From: Bacillota bacterium
Lineage (GTDB): Bacteria; Bacillota; Clostridia; Acetivibrionales; Acetivibrionaceae
Length of the DNA: 30,344 bases
Assembly: GCA_023421115.1 (NCBI GenBank)
Contig: JAEZUI010000084.1
Location: 1-30,344, forward strand
Reading direction: 5' to 3'
Part shown: positions 1-7,532 of the stretch, piece by piece
How positions within the stretch are numbered: position 1 is the first letter of the stretch
Layout of the letters: each line of letters begins with the position of its first letter
Position numbers and translations under genes: made by a program
Notes under the pieces: generated by a model
What the model was told of the DNA's origin: nothing
Databases searched by the model: none
The model's input: the letters and a program-made list of their open reading frames with translations, nothing else

Positions 1-1
1 G

Positions 2-184
2 GCAGTACACTGCTTCGCAACCTACTTTCAGCCGTTACTGGAAAACTTGGAAGCATTCATGAAAAAGTATGATTATGCAGATGAGGTTAAAGAATTTATT
101 GAAGCAGTTAGAATTGAAGCCGACTTGTATAATCGTTTTAAGGATTATTACAGCTATGTATTTTATATCGCAAAGAAAAAATAG
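2..184 (+). CDS. C-terminal part of a SAM-dependent methyltransferase (partial)
   Basis: An open frame enters from the left edge and ends at TAG 182-184, giving about 60 residues. It reads as a helical tail ending in DYYSYVFYIAKKK. I recognise this as the usual ending of clostridial class I SAM-dependent methyltransferases, whose last strand typically reads YKDYYGYVFYIGKK or similar. The SAM-binding Rossmann core lies outside the window, so the substrate cannot be judged. A +1-shifted open frame at 69-278 overlaps it and is a shadow. No clear terminator follows; only a short C/G-rich hairpin is visible around 250-268. The family call rests on the tail alone. Confidence 0.55.
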   Translation, partial: AVHCFATYFQPLLENLEAFMKKYDYADEVKEFIEAVRIEADLYNRFKDYYSYVFYIAKKK

Positions 185-444
185 TAGTATAATAAACCTG
201 AAACGATTCCTTTACCTACACCGAATTTTCTACTCTGTTTATTTTGCACCCCCTCTGAGGGGTCAATCGGAGGAATAATTAAAATGATTAGGTTTAGTTT
301 AATAAATGATACTCTCTACTTTAATTATAACACAAGGATAATGGAAAATATAGCCTTATAATACTTGGTATATACTAGTATAATGATATAAGTAATGCGA
401 CATTGGCTATAATCTATTTATCAATAAAAAAGGGGAGAGGAATC

Positions 445-1359
445 ATGGATACAATACAAAAACATAACGAGGAAGAAGTTTTCAATGTTGGGCTATCGAA
501 AATTAAAATGGTTTACCAGCGTTTTGGTGACTCGGCTTTTCCGCCTGTTTTCCTGATTATGGGTGGTGGTGCACAGATGATTAACTGGCCTGAAGGTTTC
601 TGTATAGAATTAGCAAGTCGTGGTTTGCATCCAATACGTTTTGACAACAGGGATGCCGGACTTTCTACGCACTTTTCAAATGAACCGGTTCCAGACTTTG
701 AAGCGGTTCAAGCTGGGGATTTTTCTACTGTGCCATATACACTTTCTGATATGGCAGCAGATATAGTCGGACTAATGGATACCCTTGGATTAGATAGTGT
801 TCACCTTGTTGGTGCATCTATGGGTGGAATGATTGCCCAGACAGTTGCTATAGAGTATCCTGAAAGGGTTAGAACGCTGACCTCTATGATGTCTACTACT
901 GGAGATAGCACTGTAGGTCAGCCAGACTGGGCAGTATTGGCTGGCTTGGGTGCACCGCCGAGTGAAGACCGGCAAGGCTATGTTGATTGGCAAGTTCGGT
1001 CACTCAAAGCAATTGGGTCTCCAAAGTATCCTCTGGACGAGGTATACGCTGCCGAAAATGCAGGGCGCGCATGGGATCGCGACCATGACCCACTAGGCAT
1101 GTTGCGGCAGGCTGTTGCAGTTATCAAATCCGGAGACCGTTCAGAGCAACTTCGCTCTTTACATGTACCTACTCTCGTTATTCATGGTGAAAGCGACAAG
1201 ATGGTTGATGTCAGTGGAGGACGTGCTACGGCAGCAGCTATTCCAAATGCCGAGTTGGTAATCTTTGAAGGAATGGGACATGGCTTGCCAAAGCAATTAT
1301 GGTCAGAGTTTGCTAACCTAATTGCTGAACTTATACATCGAGTTGAATCCTCACAATGA
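445..1359 (+). CDS. Alpha/beta hydrolase (methylesterase/lactonase-like)
   Basis: A 304-residue cytoplasmic hydrolase with the canonical alpha/beta hydrolase triad: nucleophile Ser125 in G-A-S-M-G, Asp251 in HGESD and His279 in GMGHG. The N-terminal stretch with MGGGAQM and RFDNRDAGLST resembles the aclacinomycin methylesterase (RdmC)-type subgroup, in which the oxyanion-hole region follows the first strand. The substrate cannot be inferred. I chose ATG 445 because it has a GGGGAGAGG ribosome-binding site 5-6 bases upstream; the frame also opens at a TTG at 403 with no such site. A TATAAT at 379-384 may be a -10 box but lacks a good -35. The gene is monocistronic and its neighbours are unrelated. 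Confidence 0.85.
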   Translation: MDTIQKHNEEEVFNVGLSKIKMVYQRFGDSAFPPVFLIMGGGAQMINWPEGFCIELASRGLHPIRFDNRDAGLSTHFSNEPVPDFEAVQAGDFSTVPYTLSDMAADIVGLMDTLGLDSVHLVGASMGGMIAQTVAIEYPERVRTLTSMMSTTGDSTVGQPDWAVLAGLGAPPSEDRQGYVDWQVRSLKAIGSPKYPLDEVYAAENAGRAWDRDHDPLGMLRQAVAVIKSGDRSEQLRSLHVPTLVIHGESDKMVDVSGGRATAAAIPNAELVIFEGMGHGLPKQLWSEFANLIAELIHRVESSQ

Positions 1360-1528
1360 ATACAACTACTTGAAAGGAGATTTCACTATACCAGAGTGTA
1401 CTAATAAACATAATAAAAATTTCATTCAAGTAAAAATTTATGGGTTCGCTGGAACAACAAAAACATTCGTTGATCTAAGTAATTAAAGTATTTCTCCATT
1501 TCGATAAATAAGTTTGTTGCACAATAAC

Positions 1529-1894
1529 CTATCCCCTTCTACTGATTTCATAGGTTATTAACGATTTTGAAATACACATTGTTTTTGCTATGTTATTGAA
1601 GCGGGTATGGTGAGAGGTACCCTCCGCGTGTTTTTGCTGTGCTTTTTCACATTTGCTGATAATTGAAGATACGGGGCGTAGCGCATCTATTAATTCTTCT
1701 TTTGTATATTTGTCAACAATACTTACGCCTGTTATCAAGAATTTCGAAATGTACAACGCCTTTATCCTATTTTTAAGAAGTGTATGCTGAGAGGTACCCT
1801 CCGCAAATTTTGGCTGTATTTTTTCACATCTGCTGATAGTTGAAGAAACAATTTGCAGAGCTTCTTCCAATTCCTCCTTTGTGTAACTGTCCAT
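1529..1894 (-). CDS. Small protein with two tandem copies of a ~52-residue clostridial unit
   Basis: 121 residues made of two near-copies of one unit. Copy 1 starts MDSYTKEELEEAL and contains SRCEKIQPKFAEGTSQHT. Copy 2 starts VDKYTKEELIDAL and contains SKCEKAQQKHAEGTSHHT. Each copy ends in an ISK-(F/S)-LIT motif. I recall single-unit proteins of about 60 residues with this SS-x-I-x-KCEK-x-Q-x-K-x-xEGTS-x-HT pattern in Clostridia, with no known function. The start at 1894 has an AGAGGTGAT ribosome-binding site 6 bases away. The same frame is open further upstream to beyond 2137, but that part looks like a different protein. The two copies are also similar at the DNA level, pointing to a tandem duplication that fused two small genes. 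Confidence 0.6.
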   Translation of the reverse strand: MDSYTKEELEEALQIVSSTISRCEKIQPKFAEGTSQHTLLKNRIKALYISKFLITGVSIVDKYTKEELIDALRPVSSIISKCEKAQQKHAEGTSHHTRFNNIAKTMCISKSLITYEISRRG

Positions 1895-2439
1895 AACATC
1901 ACCTCTGATCATTTTAATATAAAATACATTCCCAATCAACTTTCTGTTTCCGCCGTCTAAGTTCATTCTATAATATGGGTAAATATTCCCGACATAAACT
2001 TTTATAATTATCTCATTTCCTGTGATTTCATAATCCAAGGAAATGTAATCCAAATAACTGTCTATTATTTCACCTTCTTTATACTTACTATGGTCGGCTT
2101 TGAATAATACTTTTTTATCAGTGTCATTAATATTCATACTTACTAATTGAACTGCAACTATTTCAGACTGTTTTTTGATTTCACCATCTTTTCTAACCTC
2201 TTTGTCTGGTATTTCAAGATAGTATGCCTTTTCACCATAGGTATTCTTAATTTTATTAATATTATGTATGGAAGCAGTTTTATAATGCTTGACTGTCGGA
2301 TTTACACTATAACACTGGTTATCACTTATTGTTGATATAATCAGGTTTATTATATCACTATTTGGGTTTTTAACAGATTTACCATCAAAATAAATTAGTT
2401 TAAGATTGTCTAAATGTTTATTACTTTAAAGATTCCCAT
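1895..2439 (-). pseudogene. Degenerate reading frame of unknown family upstream of the duplicated small protein
   Basis: On the minus strand an open frame runs from about 2427 down to the small-protein start, encoding about 178 residues with protein-like character (for example YYLEIPDKEV, then IYPYYRMNLDGGNRKLIG). It has no ATG, GTG or TTG before an in-frame TAA at about 2428-2426. A second frame starting at ATG 2439 (MGIFKVIN) would join it by a single frameshift. The end, KMIRGDV, runs directly into the downstream gene start without a stop. The most economical reading is a gene with a 5' frameshift whose stop has been lost. The YYRMNLDGGN segment recalls beta-propeller-like DUF5050 repeats, but that is weak. 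Confidence 0.35.
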
Positions 2440-2483
2440 GATAATATTTCCGGGCTTTACTGCCAGCACCTCTAAAATTTTAG

Positions 2484-3071
2484 AAAATCACAATTATAAC
2501 TTGTTCAGTAGCAGTTTTAATAGTTACAGGCGGAATTGCAGTATTTGCTACTGCAGCTAAAAATAATACAGGAAATAGTGATAGAGTGTCCTTAATTGAA
2601 AGTCCTGTTCCAACAGCAGTTGTATCTTCCACCAGTTCAGCAATATCATCCACTGAAAGGTTATCGAAGATTAATGCTGATACGCCATCCCCAAAGCCGC
2701 TTGACGAGAAAGCCCTAGCGGAATATTGGAAAATGGGGGCACTGAACATTAACGGAGTGCCTTATTTACCACTTACTGCTACGGCAAAAAACTTAGGGTA
2801 TACGGTAAATGTGGACACTAAAAATATTGACTCTGCTAATTATTCAAACACTGTTGAATATAATTATGAGTTAGTAAAAGACGGAAAATCTCTTGGTATT
2901 GCCAGCATAGCTATTTCAAATGGTAAGATTGTAACATCTATGATTGATGGAATCTTCTTAAATACAAATAATAAAGAACTCTATACCAGCATTATATTAC
3001 AGAAAGACACTATCTATATGTCCGCTCAATTCTTCAAGGAGGCACTTGATACTGGTAATAAATTGCCTTAA
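2484..3071 (+). pseudogene. Secreted stalk-domain-like protein that has lost its start codon
   Basis: The frame that ends at 3071 is open back to a TAG at 2481-2483. Its first residues (KITIITCSVAVLIVTGGIAVFATA) form an excellent signal peptide, but no ATG, GTG or TTG precedes it. The nearest usable start, GTG 2586, falls after the signal peptide and has no good ribosome-binding site. The body contains ALNINGVPYLPLTATAKNLGY and YMSAQFFKEAL, resembling the copper-amine-oxidase-N-terminal-like 'stalk' domains of clostridial surface proteins. Start loss by point mutation next to the TAG is the simplest explanation. An unusual ATT start at 2493 cannot be excluded. Confidence 0.5.
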
Positions 3072-3093
3072 ATTATATTCTTTAAATTACATA

Positions 3094-3129
3094 AATAAAC
3101 AGACTGCTCACTAACGGTCTGTTTATTTT
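3094..3129 (+). terminator. Rho-independent terminator
   Basis: The 11-base arms 3094-3104 and 3117-3127 are perfect complements around a 12-base loop, and the sequence continues into a T-rich stretch. It sits 23 bases after the stop of the stalk-domain remnant. Confidence 0.7.
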
Positions 3130-3150
3130 ATAACAGGATTTCGGACCTAC

Positions 3151-3384
3151 TTACTTCCTAACCGTGAAATTACCAGATATCGGATTACCACCGGCGGCTG
3201 ATCCTGAGCCATCATTTACAAAAGATATGTAGTAATTTTATGCTGTGTTTAAGTTGGAGAATGTTGTTGTCCACCAGCCAGTATGGGTACTTGTGTTAAA
3301 TTTCTGGGTGCTTAATACTAATTTATTCGTACCAGCCTGATATAGGTTAATATGAAATGACGGATTTTGCATAGTATAATCAGC
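3151..3384 (-). pseudogene. Stop-interrupted 3' fragment of a secreted protein gene
   Basis: Reading the minus strand from about 3384 to 3151 gives a continuous protein-like sequence (VADYTMQNPSFHINLYQAG, then TGWWTTTFSNLNTA, stop, NYYISFVNDGSGSAAGG, ending GNFTVRK). It is interrupted once by a TAA at 3240-3238. A CAA-to-TAA change would restore the frame. The pattern resembles the C-terminal beta-sandwich of small secreted Gram-positive proteins, but I cannot name the family. Towards higher coordinates the frame meets a stop, and the DNA changes into the DUF1801 remnant of the opposite strand. The fragment is therefore beheaded as well as interrupted. Confidence 0.5.
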
Positions 3385-3642
3385 TACCAAATGCCAACAT
3401 ATTATTTACATGGTAATTTGGTGCACTTTGCAGCACATAAAAACCATATTGGGTTTTACCCTACGCCAACAGGTATTGAAGCTTTTGAGGATGAACTATC
3501 CAATTATAAAAGTGCAAAAGGATCTGTTCAATTTCCTATTAACAAACCGATACCGTTTGATTTAATAAGGAAGATTGTTGAGTGTAGAGTTAGTGAAGCT
3601 GTGAATAAAGTTAAGCACAAAATGACATTTGGCTTTTTATAA
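3376..3642 (+). pseudogene. 5'-truncated DUF1801 (YdhG-like) gene
   Basis: The frame starts abruptly at ISYQMPTYYL and continues HFAAHKNHIGFYPTP, then NKPIPFDLIRKIVECRVSEAVNKVKHKM. This is recognisably the DUF1801/YdhG iron-chaperone-like fold from its central QMPT(Y/F) motif onward. Members usually have some 30-40 further N-terminal residues. Only a TTG without a ribosome-binding site (3367) or an internal ATG (3391) could start it. The 5' part seems to have been replaced by the neighbouring minus-strand fragment. A more degraded second copy of its 3' end lies at 15246-15320. Confidence 0.6.
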
Positions 3643-3686
3643 TTTCCGTAAACTATGGGTATTATATGGTTTATGGAGGTGTTTTT

Positions 3687-5624
3687 ATGTCATATGATAA
3701 ACTTTTTGAGCCTGCGTATATTGGTAAACTAAAGTTGAAAAACAGGTTAGTGTTATCGCCGATGAATACACAGTTTTCAATAGGAGATCCATCAGTGCTT
3801 GGAGAAAGATATTATGAATATTATAAAGCACGTGCTAAAGGTGGAGTTGGGCTTATTATTACAACCCATGTTAAAGCGGAAAAAAATGTTGACCCGTATC
3901 CGCTTACTTATGGGTATGCTACTTTGGATTCGGCAAGTCAAATTAAATATTTTTATGAAATAACAGAAATGGCTCACAGATATGATGCGAAAGTAGCAAT
4001 AGAGCTATCTCCAGGTACAGGAAGATTAGCAGACACCGTATTAAAGGACAGATGGCCTGTGGGACCTTCAGAAAATGGGCTTTTGGGAATGCCTGAAGTG
4101 AAAACACGTGAATTAACTAAGGATGAAATAAAGGAACTGGTTGAGGCTTATGGAAGATCAGCAGGATTAGCAAAACAAGCAGGTTTTGATATAATTTACG
4201 TTCACTTTACAGCGTACCTTGGAGATCAATTTCTTTCGTCAGTATGGAATCGTAGAACAGATGAGTATGGTGGTAGTATAGAGAACCGGATGAGGTTTTT
4301 AGTGGAATGCATTGAAAGTGCAAGAAGAAACGTTGGAAATGACTTTCCGATGATTGTCGGATTGGCTTTAGATCATGGGTTTCAAGGTGGTAGAGAACTT
4401 GAAGAGACAATAGAAATAGCTAAAAAACTTAAAGAGATGAGTATTGATACGCTGCATCTGAGGCGTGGTAGTTATGATAACATGAATTTGTTAATACCTA
4501 CGGAATATATGGAAGATGGAGTTTCAGTTGAATATGCCAATAGAGTCAGGGAGCAGGTAGGTATACAGGTAATTTCCGATGGAAATATCGGAGACCCTGT
4601 ATTAGCTAATAAGCTGATTGAGGAAAATAAACTCGATTTTATAGGGCTAGCCAGAGCTTTGTTAGCAGATCCCGAATGGGTAAATAAAGCGCGTGCCGAT
4701 AAAAAGGAAGATATAGTTCCTTGCGTGAGGTGTATGCAGTGTATTAATAGAGTGTTTTTTGGGCAGTTTGCAGCGTGCAGCGTAAATCCTTACCTTGGGA
4801 AGGAATATTTAAGCCCGATAATACCAACTAAGCATCCTAAAAATGTGCTTGTAATAGGTGGCGGGATGGCAGGAATGGCATTTGCAAAACTGGCTGAAGA
4901 AAAAGGCCATAACGTCACTCTAGTTGAAAAGACTTCCGAGCTTGGGGGACACCTTTTAGAAGGAGCCGTAATGGATCATAAGAAAGAAGTTGATGCCTAC
5001 TGCGAGCATTTAGTAAGGGAGATTAACAATTCCAATATAAAAGTAGTTTATGACACACAAGGTACGAATGAACTGGTTCAAAAGTATAATCCGGATGCAG
5101 TAGTGATTGCAACAGGTTCCATCCCTATAATTCCTCAAATTCCAGGGATCCACAAGTCGAAGGTCAAGATAGCTACAACCATGTTAAAAAATGGAGAGGA
5201 AACGGGTCAGAATGTCATTATTGTCGGTGGGGGTCTTGTTGGGTGCGAAACAGGATTGCACTTAGCACAGAAAGGAAAGAATGTTACTATAATAGATATG
5301 CTTTCTGAAGTAGCACAGGATGTTATCTTTATGTCAAAGTTATCATTGATTCAAGCACTCAATGATAAGGGGATAAAGACTGAGGGAGGACTTGAGCTAT
5401 TGGAGGTAACGGATAGAGGAATTATTGTCAAAGAGTTAAATGGAAATACGAAAGAGCTTACTTGTGATACAGTGGTAATAGCTATAGGACTAAAAGCGGA
5501 TGACACATTATACGATGAACTAAAAAGTGAAGTTGACGAAATATATAAAATTGGAGATTGTATCAAAGCAAGAAAGTTTATTGATGCAACACAAGAAGCC
5601 TTTCAAATAGCACACGATATTTAA
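3687..5624 (+). CDS. FMN/FAD/4Fe-4S oxidoreductase of the OYE / 2,4-dienoyl-CoA reductase (BaiCD-like) family
   Basis: 645 residues with the full three-part layout of this family. An old-yellow-enzyme TIM barrel runs to about residue 340 (starting FEPAYIGKLKLKNRL, with RRTDEYGGS-type FMN/substrate residues). A cysteine cluster follows (Cys346, 349, 352 and 364; spacing C-x2-C-x2-C-x11-C) for the 4Fe-4S centre. Last come an FAD-binding GGGMAG and an NAD(P)H-binding GGGLVG Rossmann motif. Known members (DCR, BaiCD, enoate and xenobiotic reductases) reduce activated C=C bonds with electrons passed FAD to FeS to FMN. The substrate is not evident from context. Start ATG 3687 has TGGAGGTG six bases upstream; an in-frame ATG at 3666 lacks a site. 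It is cytoplasmic and single-gene, with a strong terminator downstream. Confidence 0.9.
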   Translation: MSYDKLFEPAYIGKLKLKNRLVLSPMNTQFSIGDPSVLGERYYEYYKARAKGGVGLIITTHVKAEKNVDPYPLTYGYATLDSASQIKYFYEITEMAHRYDAKVAIELSPGTGRLADTVLKDRWPVGPSENGLLGMPEVKTRELTKDEIKELVEAYGRSAGLAKQAGFDIIYVHFTAYLGDQFLSSVWNRRTDEYGGSIENRMRFLVECIESARRNVGNDFPMIVGLALDHGFQGGRELEETIEIAKKLKEMSIDTLHLRRGSYDNMNLLIPTEYMEDGVSVEYANRVREQVGIQVISDGNIGDPVLANKLIEENKLDFIGLARALLADPEWVNKARADKKEDIVPCVRCMQCINRVFFGQFAACSVNPYLGKEYLSPIIPTKHPKNVLVIGGGMAGMAFAKLAEEKGHNVTLVEKTSELGGHLLEGAVMDHKKEVDAYCEHLVREINNSNIKVVYDTQGTNELVQKYNPDAVVIATGSIPIIPQIPGIHKSKVKIATTMLKNGEETGQNVIIVGGGLVGCETGLHLAQKGKNVTIIDMLSEVAQDVIFMSKLSLIQALNDKGIKTEGGLELLEVTDRGIIVKELNGNTKELTCDTVVIAIGLKADDTLYDELKSEVDEIYKIGDCIKARKFIDATQEAFQIAHDI

Positions 5625-5711
5625 GTTGAAGAAGAAGTAGTTGGTCTAACAGTGGACAAAAGATTTAAAGCTGGGTCGGTTTGGAAATTGCATGTTTCCA
5701 TATTGTATGTA

Positions 5712-5753
5712 TGCAGACTAAAGCCACATTGTGGATTTTGGCCTGCATTTTTT
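5712..5753 (+). terminator. Rho-independent terminator of the flavoenzyme gene
   Basis: A long imperfect hairpin (5712-5727 against 5731-5747, with wobble pairs, one mismatch and one bulge) has a three-base loop and runs into six T residues at 5748-5753. It lies about 90 bases after the oxidoreductase stop. Confidence 0.7.
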
Positions 5754-5941
5754 ATTGCCTAGAATACTCAAAACCACTGAAAGACTATTTAATTGGTATA
5801 AAAATCGTTGAAATCGGATTTGGGTGTGATTTAAGTGAAACCCTGAAGGAAAGATTCAATAGTATTTGTCTTGAGGTTGAGAAGATTATTTCTGAAAAGG
5901 TAGATTCTGCCCAGACTTTATTTGAGGGAATAAATTTATGA
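5754..5941 (+). pseudogene. Orphan C-terminal coding fragment, family unknown
   Basis: After the terminator, about 55 codons read as credible protein (PLKDYLIGIKIVEIGFG, then ERFNSICLEVEKIISEK, ending LFEGINL, stop at 5939-5941). There is no start codon with a ribosome-binding site. Upstream the frame runs backwards through the terminator hairpin, which cannot be coding. It is either a remnant of a deleted gene or chance. I do not recognise a family. Confidence 0.25.
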
Positions 5942-6089
5942 ATCACCAAAAAGGTTCCTTAGAAATATACTGAATATATACTTGTTGCGGAATAAGGATG
6001 CTAAGTCTGAAATTTGAAATGAGGCTGTGATAAATCAATCTATTAGATATATCGGTCGTTAAAATGAATTTATTGCTGGAGGGTAAAGT
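5942..6089. other. Leader region of the hydrogenase operon
   Basis: 148 bases of AT-rich sequence without an open frame. I see no convincing sigma-A promoter with both boxes. It presumably holds the promoter of the cytochrome b5/hydrogenase operon. Confidence 0.4.
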
Positions 6090-6590
6090 ATGGAAGTGCA
6101 AGATTTTTTAGGCAGGAACTTTGACAGTTTTATAGCAGAAATAAATTATGATATAAACTTATTATATATAATTCCATGTGTCTATACAAGAAATGTGATA
6201 CTAAACCATTTAAGAGACAGAGTATTCATGCTTGAATCTGTTGTGAAAGCTATGAACCAATCAAAGCATCAACAGATGGAGACTACGCCTGTTCATCCGG
6301 AAGTTGCTCCTATGCTAGAACCATCTGCGCTGCAGCAACCAACAGTTCAAGGAAACCAAACAACTTTTACACTTCAGGAACTATCCAAATATGATGGGAA
6401 GGGTGGTAACCCCGCATATATTGCGGTGAAGGGTACTGTTTATGATGTTACAAACAATGCTGCCTGGGCAGCTGCAACACACTTCGGCCTAACGGCAGGC
6501 AAGGATCTAACCAATGAATTCGTTTCCTGTCATGCAGGTCAACCTATACTGAATAAATTAAAAGTAGTTGGAAAGTTGGAGACAATGTAA
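6090..6590 (+). CDS. Cytochrome-b5-like heme/steroid-binding domain protein, first gene of the hydrogenase operon
   Basis: 166 residues. The N-terminal ~65 residues are helical and unrecognised, followed by a Pro/Gln-rich linker (about 66-90). A C-terminal cytochrome-b5-like domain (about 92-165) then opens with FTLQELSKYDGKGGNPAYIA and VKGTVYDVT. Two histidines, in THFG and SCHAG, sit where the axial heme ligands of b5 domains fall relative to AGKDLT and the VVGKL strand, so heme binding is plausible. There is no signal peptide, hence a cytoplasmic location is likely. The gene starts at ATG with GGAGGG upstream and is followed 33 bases later by the NiFe hydrogenase small subunit. The context suggests a role as electron acceptor or mediator for the hydrogenase; that is inference. 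A lipoprotein paralogue of the domain lies at 16378-16716. Confidence 0.8.
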   Translation: MEVQDFLGRNFDSFIAEINYDINLLYIIPCVYTRNVILNHLRDRVFMLESVVKAMNQSKHQQMETTPVHPEVAPMLEPSALQQPTVQGNQTTFTLQELSKYDGKGGNPAYIAVKGTVYDVTNNAAWAAATHFGLTAGKDLTNEFVSCHAGQPILNKLKVVGKLETM

Positions 6591-6623
6591 GTAAAGGTTC
6601 AAATAAAGGAGGGAAGGTCCTCT

Positions 6624-7532
6624 TTGGATACGCATAATAGAAGTATTACTTGTCCTGAATATAAAACGAGGCTAAATACAGCCGTAAATCTTTTGGAGAC
6701 TGTTAAGGCGAAAATCAGGCAGGGTGGTTTGAAAAAAAGGAATCTTGTTTGGCTTGAATTAACTGGGTGTTCAGGAAACATCATATCGCTTCTCGATGGA
6801 TCGAATCCGGATTTTTTGTACCTGATTTCCCAAATGACCAATTTTGTCTATAATAACAGTCTTTCAGCGAACGAAGGACAGAAGGCTATGGAACAATTGT
6901 TTAGTGTCCTTGGAAGTGACTATATCCTTGCTGTTGAGGGCGCTGTTGCAACTAAAAACGATGGTCTCTATAACATAATTGGCCGCTTGAACGGTAAACC
7001 GATAACTGCACTTGATGCTGTAAAAACACTTGGGGAGAAGGCTGCATTTGTTATTGCCGTGGGTGCCTGTGCAACCCATGGCGGCGTTTCTGCTGCAAGG
7101 CCTAATCCTGCTGAGTGTGTCAGTGTACAGAGTGTGCTAAATAGAAAGGTTATAAAGTTGCCGGGATGTCCGTGTCATCCGGACTGGTTTATGGGGACAC
7201 TGGCACATATCCTGCTTTACGGAGAACCTGAGCTTGACAGCCGGGATAGACCTGTTCTGTTTTACAGCACGTTAATTCATGATAGATGTCCTCGTAGGTC
7301 ATATTTTGATAAGGGAATTTTTGCGCAAAAGCTAGGAGATAAAACCTGTATGTTCAAACTAGGTTGCCGCGGACCGGTAACGCGTATAGACTGCCCAATC
7401 AGGCAGTGGAATGAATATGTGAACTGGCCTATTGAGGATGACACACCTTGTATCGGTTGTGCACAGTTTGGATTTCCCGATGCAATGGAACCTTTTATCA
7501 GCTACAATACCACAAGAGAGGTTAAAAGATGA
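6624..7532 (+). CDS. NiFe hydrogenase small subunit
   Basis: 302 residues. This subunit carries the iron-sulfur relay that takes electrons from the NiFe site. Visible ligands are proximal Cys49 (LTGC), Cys149 (GAC-ATHGG) and Cys182 (PGCP); distal His219, Cys222, Cys242 and Cys248; medial Cys257, Cys276 and Cys279. The usual first proximal cysteine of the C-x-x-C motif is Leu46 here (E-L-T-G-C). No twin-arginine signal or C-terminal membrane helix is present, so a cytoplasmic or peripheral enzyme is likely. It starts at TTG 6624, placed 10 bases after GGAGGG, and overlaps the large-subunit start by 4 bases (ATGA), indicating translational coupling. Family identity is certain; the physiological direction is not. 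Confidence 0.92.
   Translation: MDTHNRSITCPEYKTRLNTAVNLLETVKAKIRQGGLKKRNLVWLELTGCSGNIISLLDGSNPDFLYLISQMTNFVYNNSLSANEGQKAMEQLFSVLGSDYILAVEGAVATKNDGLYNIIGRLNGKPITALDAVKTLGEKAAFVIAVGACATHGGVSAARPNPAECVSVQSVLNRKVIKLPGCPCHPDWFMGTLAHILLYGEPELDSRDRPVLFYSTLIHDRCPRRSYFDKGIFAQKLGDKTCMFKLGCRGPVTRIDCPIRQWNEYVNWPIEDDTPCIGCAQFGFPDAMEPFISYNTTREVKR

Noticed and set aside
379..384. TATAAT as promoter of the alpha/beta hydrolase gene
   Set aside because: No acceptable -35 box 16-18 bases upstream; mentioned with the gene only.
2147..2335. 62-residue plus-strand open frame
   Set aside because: Starts without a ribosome-binding site, has AT-driven hydrophobic composition, and lies opposite a better protein-like minus-strand frame.
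5681..5941. 86-residue open frame starting at TTG 5681
   Set aside because: Its first half runs through the terminator hairpin at 5712-5747; only the later part may be a coding relic.
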